Positions 26,539 to 35,663 of a DNA stretch of 64,000 bases are shown in pieces. This DNA comes from Haloplanus ruber. Its GTDB lineage: Archaea > Halobacteriota > Halobacteria > Halobacteriales > Haloferacaceae. Numbering within the stretch: the stretch's first letter is position 1; every line of letters starts with the position of its first letter. Location: the NCBI RefSeq assembly GCF_024494725.1, contig NZ_JANHDK010000001.1:124001-188000 (forward strand). The letters run 5' to 3'. The translations under genes and the position numbers were made by a program. The notes below the pieces were generated by a model. It did not search any database. It had not been told where the DNA came from and was given only the letters and a program-made list of their open reading frames with translations.

Positions 26539-26757
26539 CCGATGACCGTCCACTCGCGCGGCGGCTATCGACCCTCACACCGGCGGCGCGCTCCGGGGGC
26601 CGCCGTTCCCGACAGACGGGTCGACGGCCGGCGCTCCACCGGCCAAACTAGAGCCGTGTTGTCATCTAGCATAATAAAACCTATCGCTGGGGGGCCGCCC
26701 ACACCCGCCCTCACCGTCGGGAATAGTTAACACGCATTACGATCCATTAGGGAATGT
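26539..26757. other. Intergenic region with AT-rich promoter-like stretch
   Basis: About 220 bp without a convincing gene. The AT-rich block around 26663-26682 (GCATAATAAAACC) contrasts with the GC-rich flanks and is the best TATA candidate for the downstream reductase gene, giving a leader of roughly 60 nt. A short arginine-rich frame here looks random. Confidence 0.4.
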
Positions 26758-27540
26758 ATGTCCGAAACGGCTCAACGGATTGATCCGCTTGACCCGCGTC
26801 CCCTCGACGGGCGAACCTGTCTGGTCACCGGCGCGTCCCGGGGCATCGGTCGGGCTATCGCTTACGAACTCGCGCGGTGTGGCGGCGAGGTAGTGGTGAA
26901 CTATCGGAGTTCCGACGACGAGGCGCGGTCGGTCGTCGACCGGATCGAAGCGGCAGGCGAGACGGCGATGTGTGCACAGGGTGACGTCTCAGATCCGGTC
27001 GACGTCGAGCAGATGGCCGCCGACGTCCACGACGAACTCGGTTCCGTCGACGTCCTCGTGAACAACGCCGGCATCACCATCGACCGGAAGTTCGAGGAGA
27101 TGACCCACGACGACTGGCAGACGGTGATCGACGTCAACCTCGGCGGGACGTTCAACTGCACCAAGGCCTTCTTCGAGGACATCCGCGAGGCGGACCACGG
27201 CCGCCTGATCAACATCTCCAGTGTCGTCGGCCAGCAGGGGAACTACGGGCAGGCGAACTACGCCGCCTCGAAGGGCGGCCTGTTCGCGTTCACACGGACG
27301 CTCGCGCTCGAACTCGCGTCCGACGGCTCGACGGCCAACTGCGTCGCGCCCGGCTTCGTCAAGACGGACATGCTGGAGAAGGTCCCCGAACGCGTCCAGG
27401 ACAACATCCGCGAGAAGATTCCGCTGGATCGCTTTGCCGACCCCGAGGATATCGTGGGGATGGTCCGGTTTCTCGCCAGCGACCACGCGAACTACATGAC
27501 CGGACAGGTCCTCGGGGTCAACGGCGGACTGGAGTGGTGA
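26758..27540 (+). CDS. SDR-family 3-oxoacyl/acetoacetyl-CoA reductase (FabG/PhaB type)
   Basis: A 260-residue short-chain dehydrogenase. Cofactor motif TGASRGIG at 24-31, NNAG at 102-105, and the catalytic Ser154/155, Tyr168 and Lys172 (YAASKGG) are all present; the C-terminal PEDIVGMVRFLASDHANYMTGQVLGVNGG is typical. The arginine after the Gly-Ser motif and NYRSS at 48-52 fit NADPH use. Haloarchaeal homologues of this type reduce acetoacetyl-CoA for polyhydroxyalkanoate synthesis. No phaC or phaE adjoins, so a fatty-acid-like or general role remains possible. Confidence 0.88.
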   Translation: MSETAQRIDPLDPRPLDGRTCLVTGASRGIGRAIAYELARCGGEVVVNYRSSDDEARSVVDRIEAAGETAMCAQGDVSDPVDVEQMAADVHDELGSVDVLVNNAGITIDRKFEEMTHDDWQTVIDVNLGGTFNCTKAFFEDIREADHGRLINISSVVGQQGNYGQANYAASKGGLFAFTRTLALELASDGSTANCVAPGFVKTDMLEKVPERVQDNIREKIPLDRFADPEDIVGMVRFLASDHANYMTGQVLGVNGGLEW

Positions 27541-27582
27541 CCTGGCCACGGGACCTTTGCCCGTGGCGGTCCACCCCCGCGT

Positions 27583-28149
27583 ATGGTCACCATCGCCGCA
27601 GTCGCCGGGAGCCTCCGCACGGAGAGCTACACCCGACTCGCGCTCGACCGTGCGCTCGATGCCGCCGAGGCGACCGGCGCCGACACCGAACTGCTCGACC
27701 TCCGGGCTTTCGACCTCCCGATCCTGAACCCCGATGCCGACGATCAGGGCGACGCCGCGGCGTTCACCCGTCGGGTCCGCGAGGCCGACGCCGTGTTGCT
27801 CGGCTCGCCCGTGTATCACGGCTCGTACTCCGGCGCGCTGAAAAACGCCCTCGATCACTGCGGGTTCGACGAGTTCGAGGGGACGACGGTCGGCCTGCTC
27901 GGCGTCGCGGGTGGCGCCTTCCCCATCACGGCGCTCGAACACCTGCGGTCGGTGTGTCGCGCCCTCGACGCGTGGGTGCTCCCACACCAGGCGGCCATCC
28001 CGCGGGCGTCGTCGGCCTTCGCGGACGGTCGACTGACCGACGACACGCTGGCCGAGCGGGTCGCCACCCTCGGCCGACGGATCGTCGAGTACGCCACCAT
28101 CGAAGCCAATCCATCGACGTTCGAGAGTGACCGGAACGTCGGTGGCTGA
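27583..28149 (+). CDS. NADPH-dependent FMN reductase
   Basis: A 188-residue flavodoxin-fold protein. The FMN phosphate loop GSLRTESYTRLAL (residues 9-21), and LLGSPVYHGSYSGALKNALDH (about 72-92) for the isoalloxazine side, are diagnostic of the NADPH-dependent FMN reductase/ArsH-like family. It lies 42 bp after the SDR gene, possibly co-transcribed. Physiological acceptor unknown; roles in quinone or azo reduction or flavin supply are known for the family. Confidence 0.9.
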   Translation: MVTIAAVAGSLRTESYTRLALDRALDAAEATGADTELLDLRAFDLPILNPDADDQGDAAAFTRRVREADAVLLGSPVYHGSYSGALKNALDHCGFDEFEGTTVGLLGVAGGAFPITALEHLRSVCRALDAWVLPHQAAIPRASSAFADGRLTDDTLAERVATLGRRIVEYATIEANPSTFESDRNVGG

Positions 28150-28188
28150 ATCAGAACCCCTTTGCCGACCCGCGCCACAGACACGCCC

Positions 28189-28782
28189 GTGACGACGTGG
28201 GTCGAGAACCCCCGCGGTGGCCGTGACCGCGGACCGCGCGGCATCGCCCGCGCGTGGGCAGAGGTGCTGGTTCGCCCCCAGCGATTCTTCAGCCACGGGG
28301 TGGCACCCGGCGATCAGGCGCCCGGTCTCGTCTTTGCCGTCGTGATGGCCGTGGCGTACGCGCTCGGTCTCGCCCTGTTCGATCCGGGCCGCTTCCCCGT
28401 GTCCAGCGGGCTCCGGGCCGCCGTGGTCGTCCTCCTCGTGGCCATCCTCGTCGCGCCGGCGGCCCTTCACCTGCTGGCGGCGCTCCAGACCCTCGCGCTG
28501 ATGGCGACGGTCCGGGACCGGGCGGGCGTGAGCGAGACGGTACAGGTCATCGCCTACGCGACGGCGCCCTGTCCGCTGGCGGCGGCGCCCGTCACCGAAC
28601 TCACCGCGGCGTGTTGTCTCTACGGTGCGGCGTTGCTTGTCGTCGGTCTCGCCGTCGTCCACGACACCACCACCGGCCGAGCGACCCTCGCGAGTGCGCT
28701 CCCCGCCGCACTTCTCTTCGGCTACGGGTTCGGCGGGTTCGACGCGCTCCACACCCTCTTGCGTGCCTGGTACATCATCTAA
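28189..28782 (+). CDS. YIP1-family membrane protein
   Basis: A 198-residue membrane protein. After a cationic stretch it has RAWAEVLVRPQRFFSHGVAPGDQAPGLVFAV, the signature of haloarchaeal Yip1-domain proteins, then about five hydrophobic segments (48-65, 78-108, 130-150, 154-165, 176-195). The VQVIAYATAP motif in the middle is the second Yip1 landmark. I prefer the GTG at 28189 because the residues before it are not family-like. Function unknown; Yip1 relatives in eukaryotes act in membrane traffic. Confidence 0.83.
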   Translation: MTTWVENPRGGRDRGPRGIARAWAEVLVRPQRFFSHGVAPGDQAPGLVFAVVMAVAYALGLALFDPGRFPVSSGLRAAVVVLLVAILVAPAALHLLAALQTLALMATVRDRAGVSETVQVIAYATAPCPLAAAPVTELTAACCLYGAALLVVGLAVVHDTTTGRATLASALPAALLFGYGFGGFDALHTLLRAWYII

Positions 28783-28835
28783 GCCGCCGAGTCGTTTCGA
28801 CAATCGTTTTACGTTGCGGCTGTTCGATCCTCTCA

Positions 28836-30881
28836 ATGGATTGGATCACCCACGAAGAGGACGTCTGGTTTGATTTCCGCGGCTCCGCGCCGGACCAACT
28901 CGTCTCGGAACGATACTACAAAGGTACGGTCGACGGCTTCGCCGACTTCGGCGTGTTCGTCGACCTCTCGCCCGGTGTGACCGGGCTGCTCCACCGGAGC
29001 GAACTGGACCGCCGGCTCGAAAGTCTGGACTGGGAGCCGGGCGACACCGTGTTCGTCCAGGTGAAAAACGTCCGCGACAACGGCAACGTCGACCTCGCGT
29101 GGTCGAAACGACAGGCCGGCGGCGAGTTCCGCGGTGCCCGGATTCACGACCCCGACGGCGACGCCGACGGCGACCCCATCGACGAATCGACCACCGACGA
29201 GTCCGAGGACACCGGCCCGGTGAAGAAGCGGCCCACCCCGAGCGACGACACGGACGAAGACGACGCCGAACACGAGCAGGAGTCGGGATCTGAGTCGGAC
29301 GCCGAATCGGCGTCACAGTCGGGATCAGAACCGGAACCCTCCCCCCAGACGAACGGTCACCAGACCGTCGCAGGGACGGGCACCCCCGACCACGTCGACG
29401 TCGCGTCGCTCGACGACCGTGTCGGTGAGACGGTTCGTCTCGAAGGCGAAATCGTCGGTGTTCGCCAGACCAGCGGTCCGACGGTGTTCGAGATCCGTGA
29501 CGGCACCGGCGTCGTCGACTGTGCGGCCTTCGTCGAGGCCGGCGTTCGTGCCTACCCCGACGCCGAGGTGGGCAACGCCGTCCGCCTCGACGGTGAGGTG
29601 GAGCGTCGCTACGACGAACTCCAGGTCGAGACCGAGGAACTCACGGTCCTGACCGACGACGAGGCGGCGGCCGTTGAGGAGCGCCTCGCCGACGCGCTGA
29701 CCGCCGAGGCCCGCCCGGACGAGGTGGCCACCCTGATCGAACACGACGCGGTCGACGCCGTGGCCGAGTCCCTGCAGGACGCCGCGGAGACGATCCGTCG
29801 GGCCGTCCTCGAATCCCGTCCCGTGGTGGTCCGACACGCCGCCACGGCGGACGGCTACGTCGCGGGCGCGGCCATCGAGCGAGCGGTCCTCCCGCTGATC
29901 CGCGAGGAACACGCCGCCGCCGACGCCGAGTATCACTACTTCACGCGGCGGCCGCTGGAAGGCTCCGTCTACGATATGGACGACGCCACCAACGACGTGA
30001 CGCGGATGCTCCAGGACCGCGACCGCCACGACGAGAAACTGCCGCTCGTCTTGCTGGTCGGTACGGGAAGCACAGTCGAGTCCAGCGACGGGCTGGGTCT
30101 GCTCGGCATCTACGGCTCCCGACGGGTCGTCGTCGACGCCGAGGTGGCCGACGCCGCCGTCGCCGACGACTGTGACGCCATCGTCAACCCTGGCCTCGCC
30201 GGGGCGGCCGCGGCCGACCTCTCGACGGGCGCGCTCGCGGCCACCCTCGCCGCGACGGTCAACCCCACGGTTCGCGACGACGTCAGCCACCTCCCGGCCA
30301 TCTCCTACTGGGCAGACGCTCCCGAGAGCGCCCGTGACCTCGCCACCGAGGCGGGCTACGACGCCGACCGCACGCGCGAACTCCGCGAGGCTATCGCGCT
30401 GGAGGCGTACTACCAGTCCTACGAGGACAAGCGCGAACTCATCACGGACCTGCTGTTCGACGATGCGGGCGGTCTCGCCGGCCACATCAGCGAGCAGTTC
30501 CGCCAGAAACTCGACACCGAGGTCGACACCGCCACCGCCAACCTCGACCGGCGTGAGACCGACGGCGTCACCGTCGATGTCCTCGACACTGACGCCTACA
30601 CCCACCGCTTTGACTTCCCGCCGACGAGCCTCCTGCTCGACGAACTCCACCGCCGACGCGACGACGATGCTCGCCTGATCGTCGGTGTCGGGACGGACGA
30701 ACTCTACCTGCGGAGCGACGCCGACCTGGATCTGCGTGGCGTCGCCGGCGACGCCGCCGACCGCGAAGCCGACGCGGGCATCGCCGCTGCGAGCGTCCGT
30801 GACGGCCGTCTCGAATTCCTCTCGGGCCGCCGCGACGCGGCGGTCGACGCTGTCGTCGACGCCGCCGTCGACCGGCTCTGA
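28836..30881 (+). CDS. S1/OB-fold and DHH-like phosphoesterase-related protein
   Basis: A 681-residue protein. Residues about 20-90 form an S1 RNA-binding domain (YYKGTVDGFADFGVFVDLSPGVTGLLHRSEL), residues 105-185 a very acidic linker, residues about 190-275 an OB fold (VGETVRLEGEIVGVRQTSGPT), and the rest resembles the RecJ/DHH family of haloarchaeal single-strand nucleases. The motif that should read D-x-D-G reads HAATADGYVAGAAIE, so the first Asp is Thr and activity is doubtful. Late C-terminal part (TSLLLDELHRRRDDDARLIVGVG) is DHHA1-like. Likely acts in DNA or RNA metabolism. Confidence 0.82.
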   Translation: MDWITHEEDVWFDFRGSAPDQLVSERYYKGTVDGFADFGVFVDLSPGVTGLLHRSELDRRLESLDWEPGDTVFVQVKNVRDNGNVDLAWSKRQAGGEFRGARIHDPDGDADGDPIDESTTDESEDTGPVKKRPTPSDDTDEDDAEHEQESGSESDAESASQSGSEPEPSPQTNGHQTVAGTGTPDHVDVASLDDRVGETVRLEGEIVGVRQTSGPTVFEIRDGTGVVDCAAFVEAGVRAYPDAEVGNAVRLDGEVERRYDELQVETEELTVLTDDEAAAVEERLADALTAEARPDEVATLIEHDAVDAVAESLQDAAETIRRAVLESRPVVVRHAATADGYVAGAAIERAVLPLIREEHAAADAEYHYFTRRPLEGSVYDMDDATNDVTRMLQDRDRHDEKLPLVLLVGTGSTVESSDGLGLLGIYGSRRVVVDAEVADAAVADDCDAIVNPGLAGAAAADLSTGALAATLAATVNPTVRDDVSHLPAISYWADAPESARDLATEAGYDADRTRELREAIALEAYYQSYEDKRELITDLLFDDAGGLAGHISEQFRQKLDTEVDTATANLDRRETDGVTVDVLDTDAYTHRFDFPPTSLLLDELHRRRDDDARLIVGVGTDELYLRSDADLDLRGVAGDAADREADAGIAAASVRDGRLEFLSGRRDAAVDAVVDAAVDRL

Positions 30882-30942
30882 GACGACCGTTCGGTTCGGC
30901 CGAACGATACGCTTAACCTTGCGACCCGACGACACGGAGACG

Positions 30943-32622
30943 ATGACCGATAGCGTTGGTGTCGACGCCCCGAGCGAGGCGTTCGACCGGGTCTGTGCGG
31001 ATCTCGTCGAGCGTATCCTCGACGGTGACCTCGACCGCGACGACCTCGAGTCGGCGAAACTCGACGCCTGTTCCGAACACGGCGCCGCGAAGGTGCCCAA
31101 AAACGCGCACATCCTGCAGTACGCCCCCGACGAGCGACGCGACGAGGTGCAGGCGGTCGTCAGGCGCAAGCCCGTCCGCACCGCCTCCGGCGTCTCGCCC
31201 GTCGCCATCATGACCTCGCCGCATATGTGTCCCCACGGGAAGTGTCTCTACTGTCCCGGTGGTCCCGCCTCCGAGTTTGGGAGTGCCCAGAGTTACACGG
31301 GTCACGAACCGGCCGCGGCACGCGGCGAGCAGAACGATTACGACCCGTACGGCCAGGTTCGGCTCCGACTCGAACAGCTCAGACACATTGGCCACCCCGT
31401 CGACAAGGTCGAACTCATCCTGATGGGCGGGACGATGACCGCCCGGAGCCACGACTACCAGGAGTGGTTCGTCAAGCGGGCGCTCCAAGCACTGAACGAC
31501 TACGACACCGACTCGACGCCGAACCCCGCCGAGGGGCGAAGCTTCGCCGAGGACGACCCCGAGTTCCGCTATCTCGAGGACGTGATCGCCGAAAACGAGA
31601 CGGCCGACGTCCGCAACATCGGCACCACCTTCGAAACCAAGCCCGACTGGTGTGGCCCCGAACAGATCGACCGGATGCTCCGGCTCGGAGGCACGAAGGT
31701 GGAGGTTGGCGTCCAGACCACCTACGAGCGGATCAACCGCGAGATGCATCGCGGGCACGGCGTCCAGGCCTCCATCGACGCCAATCGGCGCCTTCGCGAC
31801 GCCGGATTCAAGGTCGGCTTTCACATGATGCCGGGACAGCCGGGCATGACCGAGGAGATGTGTCTGGAGGACTTCCGGCAACTCTTCGCGGACCCGCGCT
31901 GGCGCCCCGACTACCTGAAGATCTATCCCACCCTCGTCGTCCGCGGCACCCGGACCTACGACATGTGGCGTCGCGACGACTTCGACCCCCTCGACAACGA
32001 CGCGGCCGCGGACCTCGTCGCCGAGGTGATGGATCTGATCCCCGAGTACACCCGCCTTCAGCGGGTCCAGCGGGACATCCCCGCCGACCACATCGACGCC
32101 GGCGTCTGGAAGTCCAACCTCCGTCAGTTGGCGAGCCAGCGAGCCGCGGAGCGGGGCATCGCGTCCCGGGACATCCGCGCCCGCGAGGTTGGCCACAACG
32201 ACGCCGACCCGGACCCCGAGCGGGTGACGCTCCGAGAGCGGACCTACGAGGCCGGCGGTGGGACCGAACACTTCCTCAGCTTCGAGGACCCCGAGGCGGA
32301 CCTCCTGATCGGCTTCTGTCGCCTGCGCTTCCCGAACGACCCGGTACGTCCCGAACTCGACGATGCCGCTCTCGTGCGTGAACTCCACGTCTACGGGAGC
32401 GAGGCGGGCATCCGCGAGACGGGGGACGGCGACTGGCAACACCGTGGCTACGGCCGTCGCCTCCTCGAACGCGCCGAGGAACTCGCCGCCGAGGCCGGCT
32501 ACGGGACGGTGAGCGTTATCAGCGGCATCGGCGCGCGTCGCTACTACCGCGACAAACTCGGCTACCACCAGGACGGTCCGTACGTCTCGAAGACGCTCGG
32601 CCGGGACGCCACGATCCGATAG
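30943..32622 (+). CDS. elp3: tRNA uridine(34) carboxymethyl synthase, archaeal Elp3
   Basis: A 559-residue radical-SAM/acetyltransferase enzyme that places a carboxymethyl group on the wobble uridine using acetyl-CoA. The FeS cysteines are Cys96, Cys101 and Cys104 (CPHGKCLYC), followed by LMGGTMTARSHDYQEWF, VEVGVQTTYERIN and GFHMMPGQPGMTEE. The C-terminal GNAT domain (about 400-559) contains RELHVYGSEAGIRE and HRGYGRRLLERAEELA. The ATG at 30943 opens the typical acidic N-terminus; an 86-codon upstream extension overlaps the previous gene and is not protein-like. A 57-codon gene begins directly after its stop. Confidence 0.96.
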   Translation: MTDSVGVDAPSEAFDRVCADLVERILDGDLDRDDLESAKLDACSEHGAAKVPKNAHILQYAPDERRDEVQAVVRRKPVRTASGVSPVAIMTSPHMCPHGKCLYCPGGPASEFGSAQSYTGHEPAAARGEQNDYDPYGQVRLRLEQLRHIGHPVDKVELILMGGTMTARSHDYQEWFVKRALQALNDYDTDSTPNPAEGRSFAEDDPEFRYLEDVIAENETADVRNIGTTFETKPDWCGPEQIDRMLRLGGTKVEVGVQTTYERINREMHRGHGVQASIDANRRLRDAGFKVGFHMMPGQPGMTEEMCLEDFRQLFADPRWRPDYLKIYPTLVVRGTRTYDMWRRDDFDPLDNDAAADLVAEVMDLIPEYTRLQRVQRDIPADHIDAGVWKSNLRQLASQRAAERGIASRDIRAREVGHNDADPDPERVTLRERTYEAGGGTEHFLSFEDPEADLLIGFCRLRFPNDPVRPELDDAALVRELHVYGSEAGIRETGDGDWQHRGYGRRLLERAEELAAEAGYGTVSVISGIGARRYYRDKLGYHQDGPYVSKTLGRDATIR

Positions 32623-32796
32623 ATGGCGTCGGCCGAACGGCTGTCGTGGGCGTTGCTGGCGGCGGCGGTCCCCACCGCCATCGCGCTTGCGTTCACCCCG
32701 GCGAATCGCTACGCCTGGCTGGTCGTCGGGATGGGCACCCTCCTCGGCTGTCTCCCGGCGGCCTACCTCCTCGTCGGGACAGTCGCCGAGGGATAG
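32623..32796 (+). CDS. Small two-helix membrane protein (57 aa)
   Basis: An ATG-initiated frame of 57 codons starting at the base after the elp3 stop. The sequence has two hydrophobic segments, about residues 7-25 (LSWALLAAAVPTAIALAFT) and 31-54 (AWLVVGMGTLLGCLPAAYLL), with a short polar loop. Codons are strongly GC-ending, and direct abutment indicates co-translation with elp3. No family recognised; it is too short for most gene callers. Confidence 0.65.
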   Translation: MASAERLSWALLAAAVPTAIALAFTPANRYAWLVVGMGTLLGCLPAAYLLVGTVAEG

Positions 32797-32850
32797 CGAC
32801 CCGGCGAGGCGGGTGGCGGGATTCAAGACACCGGCACCCGAAGCAATGCC

Positions 32851-33390
32851 GTGAGCGATTCGGACGCCGACCGGCGACACGACCGTCTCGACCGGATCCC
32901 GACGGCCGGGCCGCGAAACTCGCTGTGGCACTGGACCGACGCGAAGGGTCCGCTCCGGGTCGTCGTGAACTACCTCGCGGTCTGGGTGATCCGGATTTCC
33001 CCGAGCCTACGACTGAAAAACTGGGTGTTACGGCGCCTCGGCGCGACGGTCGACCCCGGCGTCGCCGTCGGCTTGGAGGCGACCCCCGACGTGTTCTGGC
33101 CCGAACTGCTGACCATCAGGGCGGACGCCGTCATCGGCTACGACGCCACGCTCCTCTGTCACGAGTTCCTACAGGGCGAGTACCGAACCGGCGAGGTGGT
33201 GATCGGCGAACGGGCGATGATCGGGGCGGGGGCGATTCTCCTCCCCGGGATCGAGGTGGGCGCGGATGCGAAGGTGGCGGCCAACTCGCTGGTGACCGAA
33301 GACGTTCCGTCGGGGACGACCGTCGCAGGCGTCCCGGCCCGGCCGGTCGAAGGTGCGGTCGGCGGCGACGGCGAGGAGACGACCGGGTGA
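32851..33390 (+). CDS. Left-handed beta-helix acyltransferase (hexapeptide repeat)
   Basis: A 179-residue transferase with the repeating hexapeptide pattern of the maltose/galactoside O-acetyltransferase family: ATVDPGVAVGLEAT, then EVVIGERAMIGAGAILLPGIEVGADAKVAANSLV, ending DVPSGTTVAGVPARPV. The N-terminal 60 residues include a basic, amphipathic stretch (GPLRVVVNYLAVWVIRISPSLRLKNWVLRRLG) that could lie on the membrane. GTG start at 32851. Acceptor unknown; candidates are sugar or lipid precursors. Confidence 0.88.
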   Translation: MSDSDADRRHDRLDRIPTAGPRNSLWHWTDAKGPLRVVVNYLAVWVIRISPSLRLKNWVLRRLGATVDPGVAVGLEATPDVFWPELLTIRADAVIGYDATLLCHEFLQGEYRTGEVVIGERAMIGAGAILLPGIEVGADAKVAANSLVTEDVPSGTTVAGVPARPVEGAVGGDGEETTG

Positions 33391-33396
33391 CCGCGC

Positions 33397-35586
33397 TCAG
33401 ACGCCGTCGACGCCCGTGATCTCGAATCTGGCCCCGCCGGCCTCGCTCTCCACGAGTTCGATCCGCCAGCCGTGGCCGACGACGACCTGCGAGACGATTC
33501 CGAGACCGAGGCCGGTGTTCGACGATGCCGTCGAGTAGCCGGTCGAGAAGACGTCCTCGCGCTGTTCCTCGGGCACGCCCGGGCCGTCGTCCGCGACGTA
33601 GAATCCGCCCTCGCAGTCGCCGACGGTGACGGTACAGTCGGCCCCCGCGTGTTCGACCGCGTTGGTGACGAGATTCTCGATGAGTTGCTGGAGTCGACTC
33701 CGGTCGGCCTCGACGGTGCGTGTCGTCTCGACGGCGAGGGTCGCGGCCTCCGTTTCGACTGTCGCCCAGCACTCTCGGGTCAACGGCGCGAGGGCGACCG
33801 GTTCGACGTCGGTCGTTCGCTCGCCGCTCCGTGCGAGTGTCAGGAGGTTATCGACGAGTTCGCGACTCCGGGCTATCGCGTCGGCGGCGGCGTCGAGGTG
33901 GTCGCTATCACACTCCGCGTCCGCCAGTTCGATCCGTCCCTCCGCGACGGTCAGCGGGCTTTTGAGGTCATGGCTGACGACGCTCGCAAACTCCTCGAGA
34001 AGGTCGTTCTGTCGTTCGAGCCGTTCCCGGGTTTGCTCCCGTTCGGTCACGTCCTTCGCGACCCCGAAGATGGCCGCCGGCTGGTCCGTCTCCGTCCCAT
34101 CCTCGGCCACGTAGATCGGCGCTTTCGACACCAGGAAGTGTCGTCGTTCGCCGTCGACGACGATTTCTTCCTCGGCGTTCACCGTCTCCTCGCGCTCTAT
34201 GGCCAGCCGGTCGTTTTGCCGCACCTCCGTGACCATGCGCTCCGGATGAATCTCGGCGTCCGTGTGGCCGACCACCGCCGATTCCGTGATCCCGAACAGT
34301 TCCTCGTAGCCGCGATTGACGAGCAAGTACTCGCCGTCCCGGTCTTTCATAAACATCGGCGCGGTGGTGTTGTCGAGGATCCCGTCGAGATAGCCTTTGG
34401 TCCGTTCGAGTTCCTGCAACCGGCGCTTGCGCTCGGTGATGTCGTGGTGGATCCCGACCATCCGCCGCTCCCCGCCGTCGTCGACGAGTTTGCCGCGTCC
34501 CTCGACCCACAGTACGTCTCCGTCCTCGCGGAGCATCCGAAACTCGACGTGATAAGGCTCGTTCGACGCCAGCGCCTCTTCGACCTGCTCTTGCATCTCC
34601 GGCAGGTCCTCGGGGTGCACTCGCTCGGCGAAGGCCTCGAACGTCCCCTCGAACGAGCCGGGTTCCAGCCCCATCACGCGCTCTAAGGTCTCGTTCCAGA
34701 CGACTTCGCCCGTCGCCGGCGTCCACTCCCAGACGCCCGTATCCGTCACCTCCGCGGCGAGGTCGAGACGGCGTTCCGCGTCCGCCAGCGTCTGGCGCTG
34801 TCGCTCCCACTCAGTCTCGTCGACCAGCGAGAACACGATGCTCTCGACGCCGCCCGCGTCGTCGAACACGGGGGCGCCGCTGGCTCGGATGACCTTCTCG
34901 GTCCCGTCGGGCCACTCGATCCGGTGACGGTATCCGTACACGGGGTCGCCAGACTCCTGGATCCGGCGGAAGGGGAGTTCGTCGTCGGGAATCGGATCGC
35001 CCTCGAGACTTCGAATCTGCCACGCCGGGTCGTCGTACCTCTGCCCGATGAGCGACGACCGCTCCAGTTCGAGCACCTCCTCGGCTCGGTCGTTGGCGAA
35101 GACGAACTCGCCTTCGGGGTTCAACTGGACGATACAGCCCGGGACGGTTTTGAGGAGTTGTTCGAGGCGGCGGCGTCGGGCGTCGGTGTCGGCGGCCGAC
35201 CGGTGAGCCGAGACGGCCTTCGAGATGCGGTGTGCGAGGATGACGTACTGCTCGGCGCCGGTCCCCTGTCGGAGATAGTCGGTCACCCCCGCAGAGATGG
35301 CTTCGTCGGCGACCGACGCGCCACCCTGCTCGGCAAATATAATAAAGGGGAGGTCGCCGTGTCGCTCGCGAACGATATCGAGGAACTCGATGCCGGTCGC
35401 CCCGGGCATGTCGTGGGCCGAGACGATACAGTCGATGTCGCCACCATCGAGACGGTCGAGGGCTGCCTCGGGGCCGGCCGCGCTATCCACGACCAGTCCG
35501 TCGGCCTCGCGTTCGAGACACGCCGTCGTCGTCTCGACGAACTCCGGATCGTCGTCCACGTAGAGAACGTGGGTCGCCGCGGTCAT
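33397..35586 (-). CDS. Hybrid sensor histidine kinase (receiver-like, 3 PAS, HisKA, HATPase)
   Basis: A 729-residue soluble kinase. The receiver-like domain (1-125) has DDD at 11-13 but Ala57 in place of the phospho-acceptor Asp (CIVSAHDMPG) and Gln where Lys is expected after DYLR, so it cannot be phosphorylated normally. Three PAS/PAC domains follow (about 140-258, 270-388, 395-518; ITERKRRLQELERTKGYLDGIL). His539 is in SVVSHDLKSPLT, the N-box is ENLVTNAVEH, G1 is DDGPGVP, and the ATP lid GLGLGIVSQVV is intact. Unlike the kinase at 18805-21153 it has no insertion after the N-box. It lies downstream of mscS in the same direction, 77 bp away. Confidence 0.92.
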   Translation of the reverse strand: MTAATHVLYVDDDPEFVETTTACLEREADGLVVDSAAGPEAALDRLDGGDIDCIVSAHDMPGATGIEFLDIVRERHGDLPFIIFAEQGGASVADEAISAGVTDYLRQGTGAEQYVILAHRISKAVSAHRSAADTDARRRRLEQLLKTVPGCIVQLNPEGEFVFANDRAEEVLELERSSLIGQRYDDPAWQIRSLEGDPIPDDELPFRRIQESGDPVYGYRHRIEWPDGTEKVIRASGAPVFDDAGGVESIVFSLVDETEWERQRQTLADAERRLDLAAEVTDTGVWEWTPATGEVVWNETLERVMGLEPGSFEGTFEAFAERVHPEDLPEMQEQVEEALASNEPYHVEFRMLREDGDVLWVEGRGKLVDDGGERRMVGIHHDITERKRRLQELERTKGYLDGILDNTTAPMFMKDRDGEYLLVNRGYEELFGITESAVVGHTDAEIHPERMVTEVRQNDRLAIEREETVNAEEEIVVDGERRHFLVSKAPIYVAEDGTETDQPAAIFGVAKDVTEREQTRERLERQNDLLEEFASVVSHDLKSPLTVAEGRIELADAECDSDHLDAAADAIARSRELVDNLLTLARSGERTTDVEPVALAPLTRECWATVETEAATLAVETTRTVEADRSRLQQLIENLVTNAVEHAGADCTVTVGDCEGGFYVADDGPGVPEEQREDVFSTGYSTASSNTGLGLGIVSQVVVGHGWRIELVESEAGGARFEITGVDGV

Positions 35587-35663
35587 GTCTACCCATGCTG
35601 TCGAATCGACAAAACGATTCCGCGGCTGACGGTCAGTTGGGACGATTCGGCACCCCGATGTCG

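Noticed and set aside
26542-26730. 62-codon frame in the gap before the SDR gene
   Set aside because: Arginine-rich random-looking sequence crossing the promoter region.
30685-30942. Upstream extension of elp3
   Set aside because: Overlaps the DHH gene, residues are Ser/Thr/Arg-rich shadow; conserved start is at 30943.
29325-31211. 628-codon frame opposite the DHH and elp3 genes
   Set aside because: Overlaps two conserved genes; composition typical of GC-skewed antisense.
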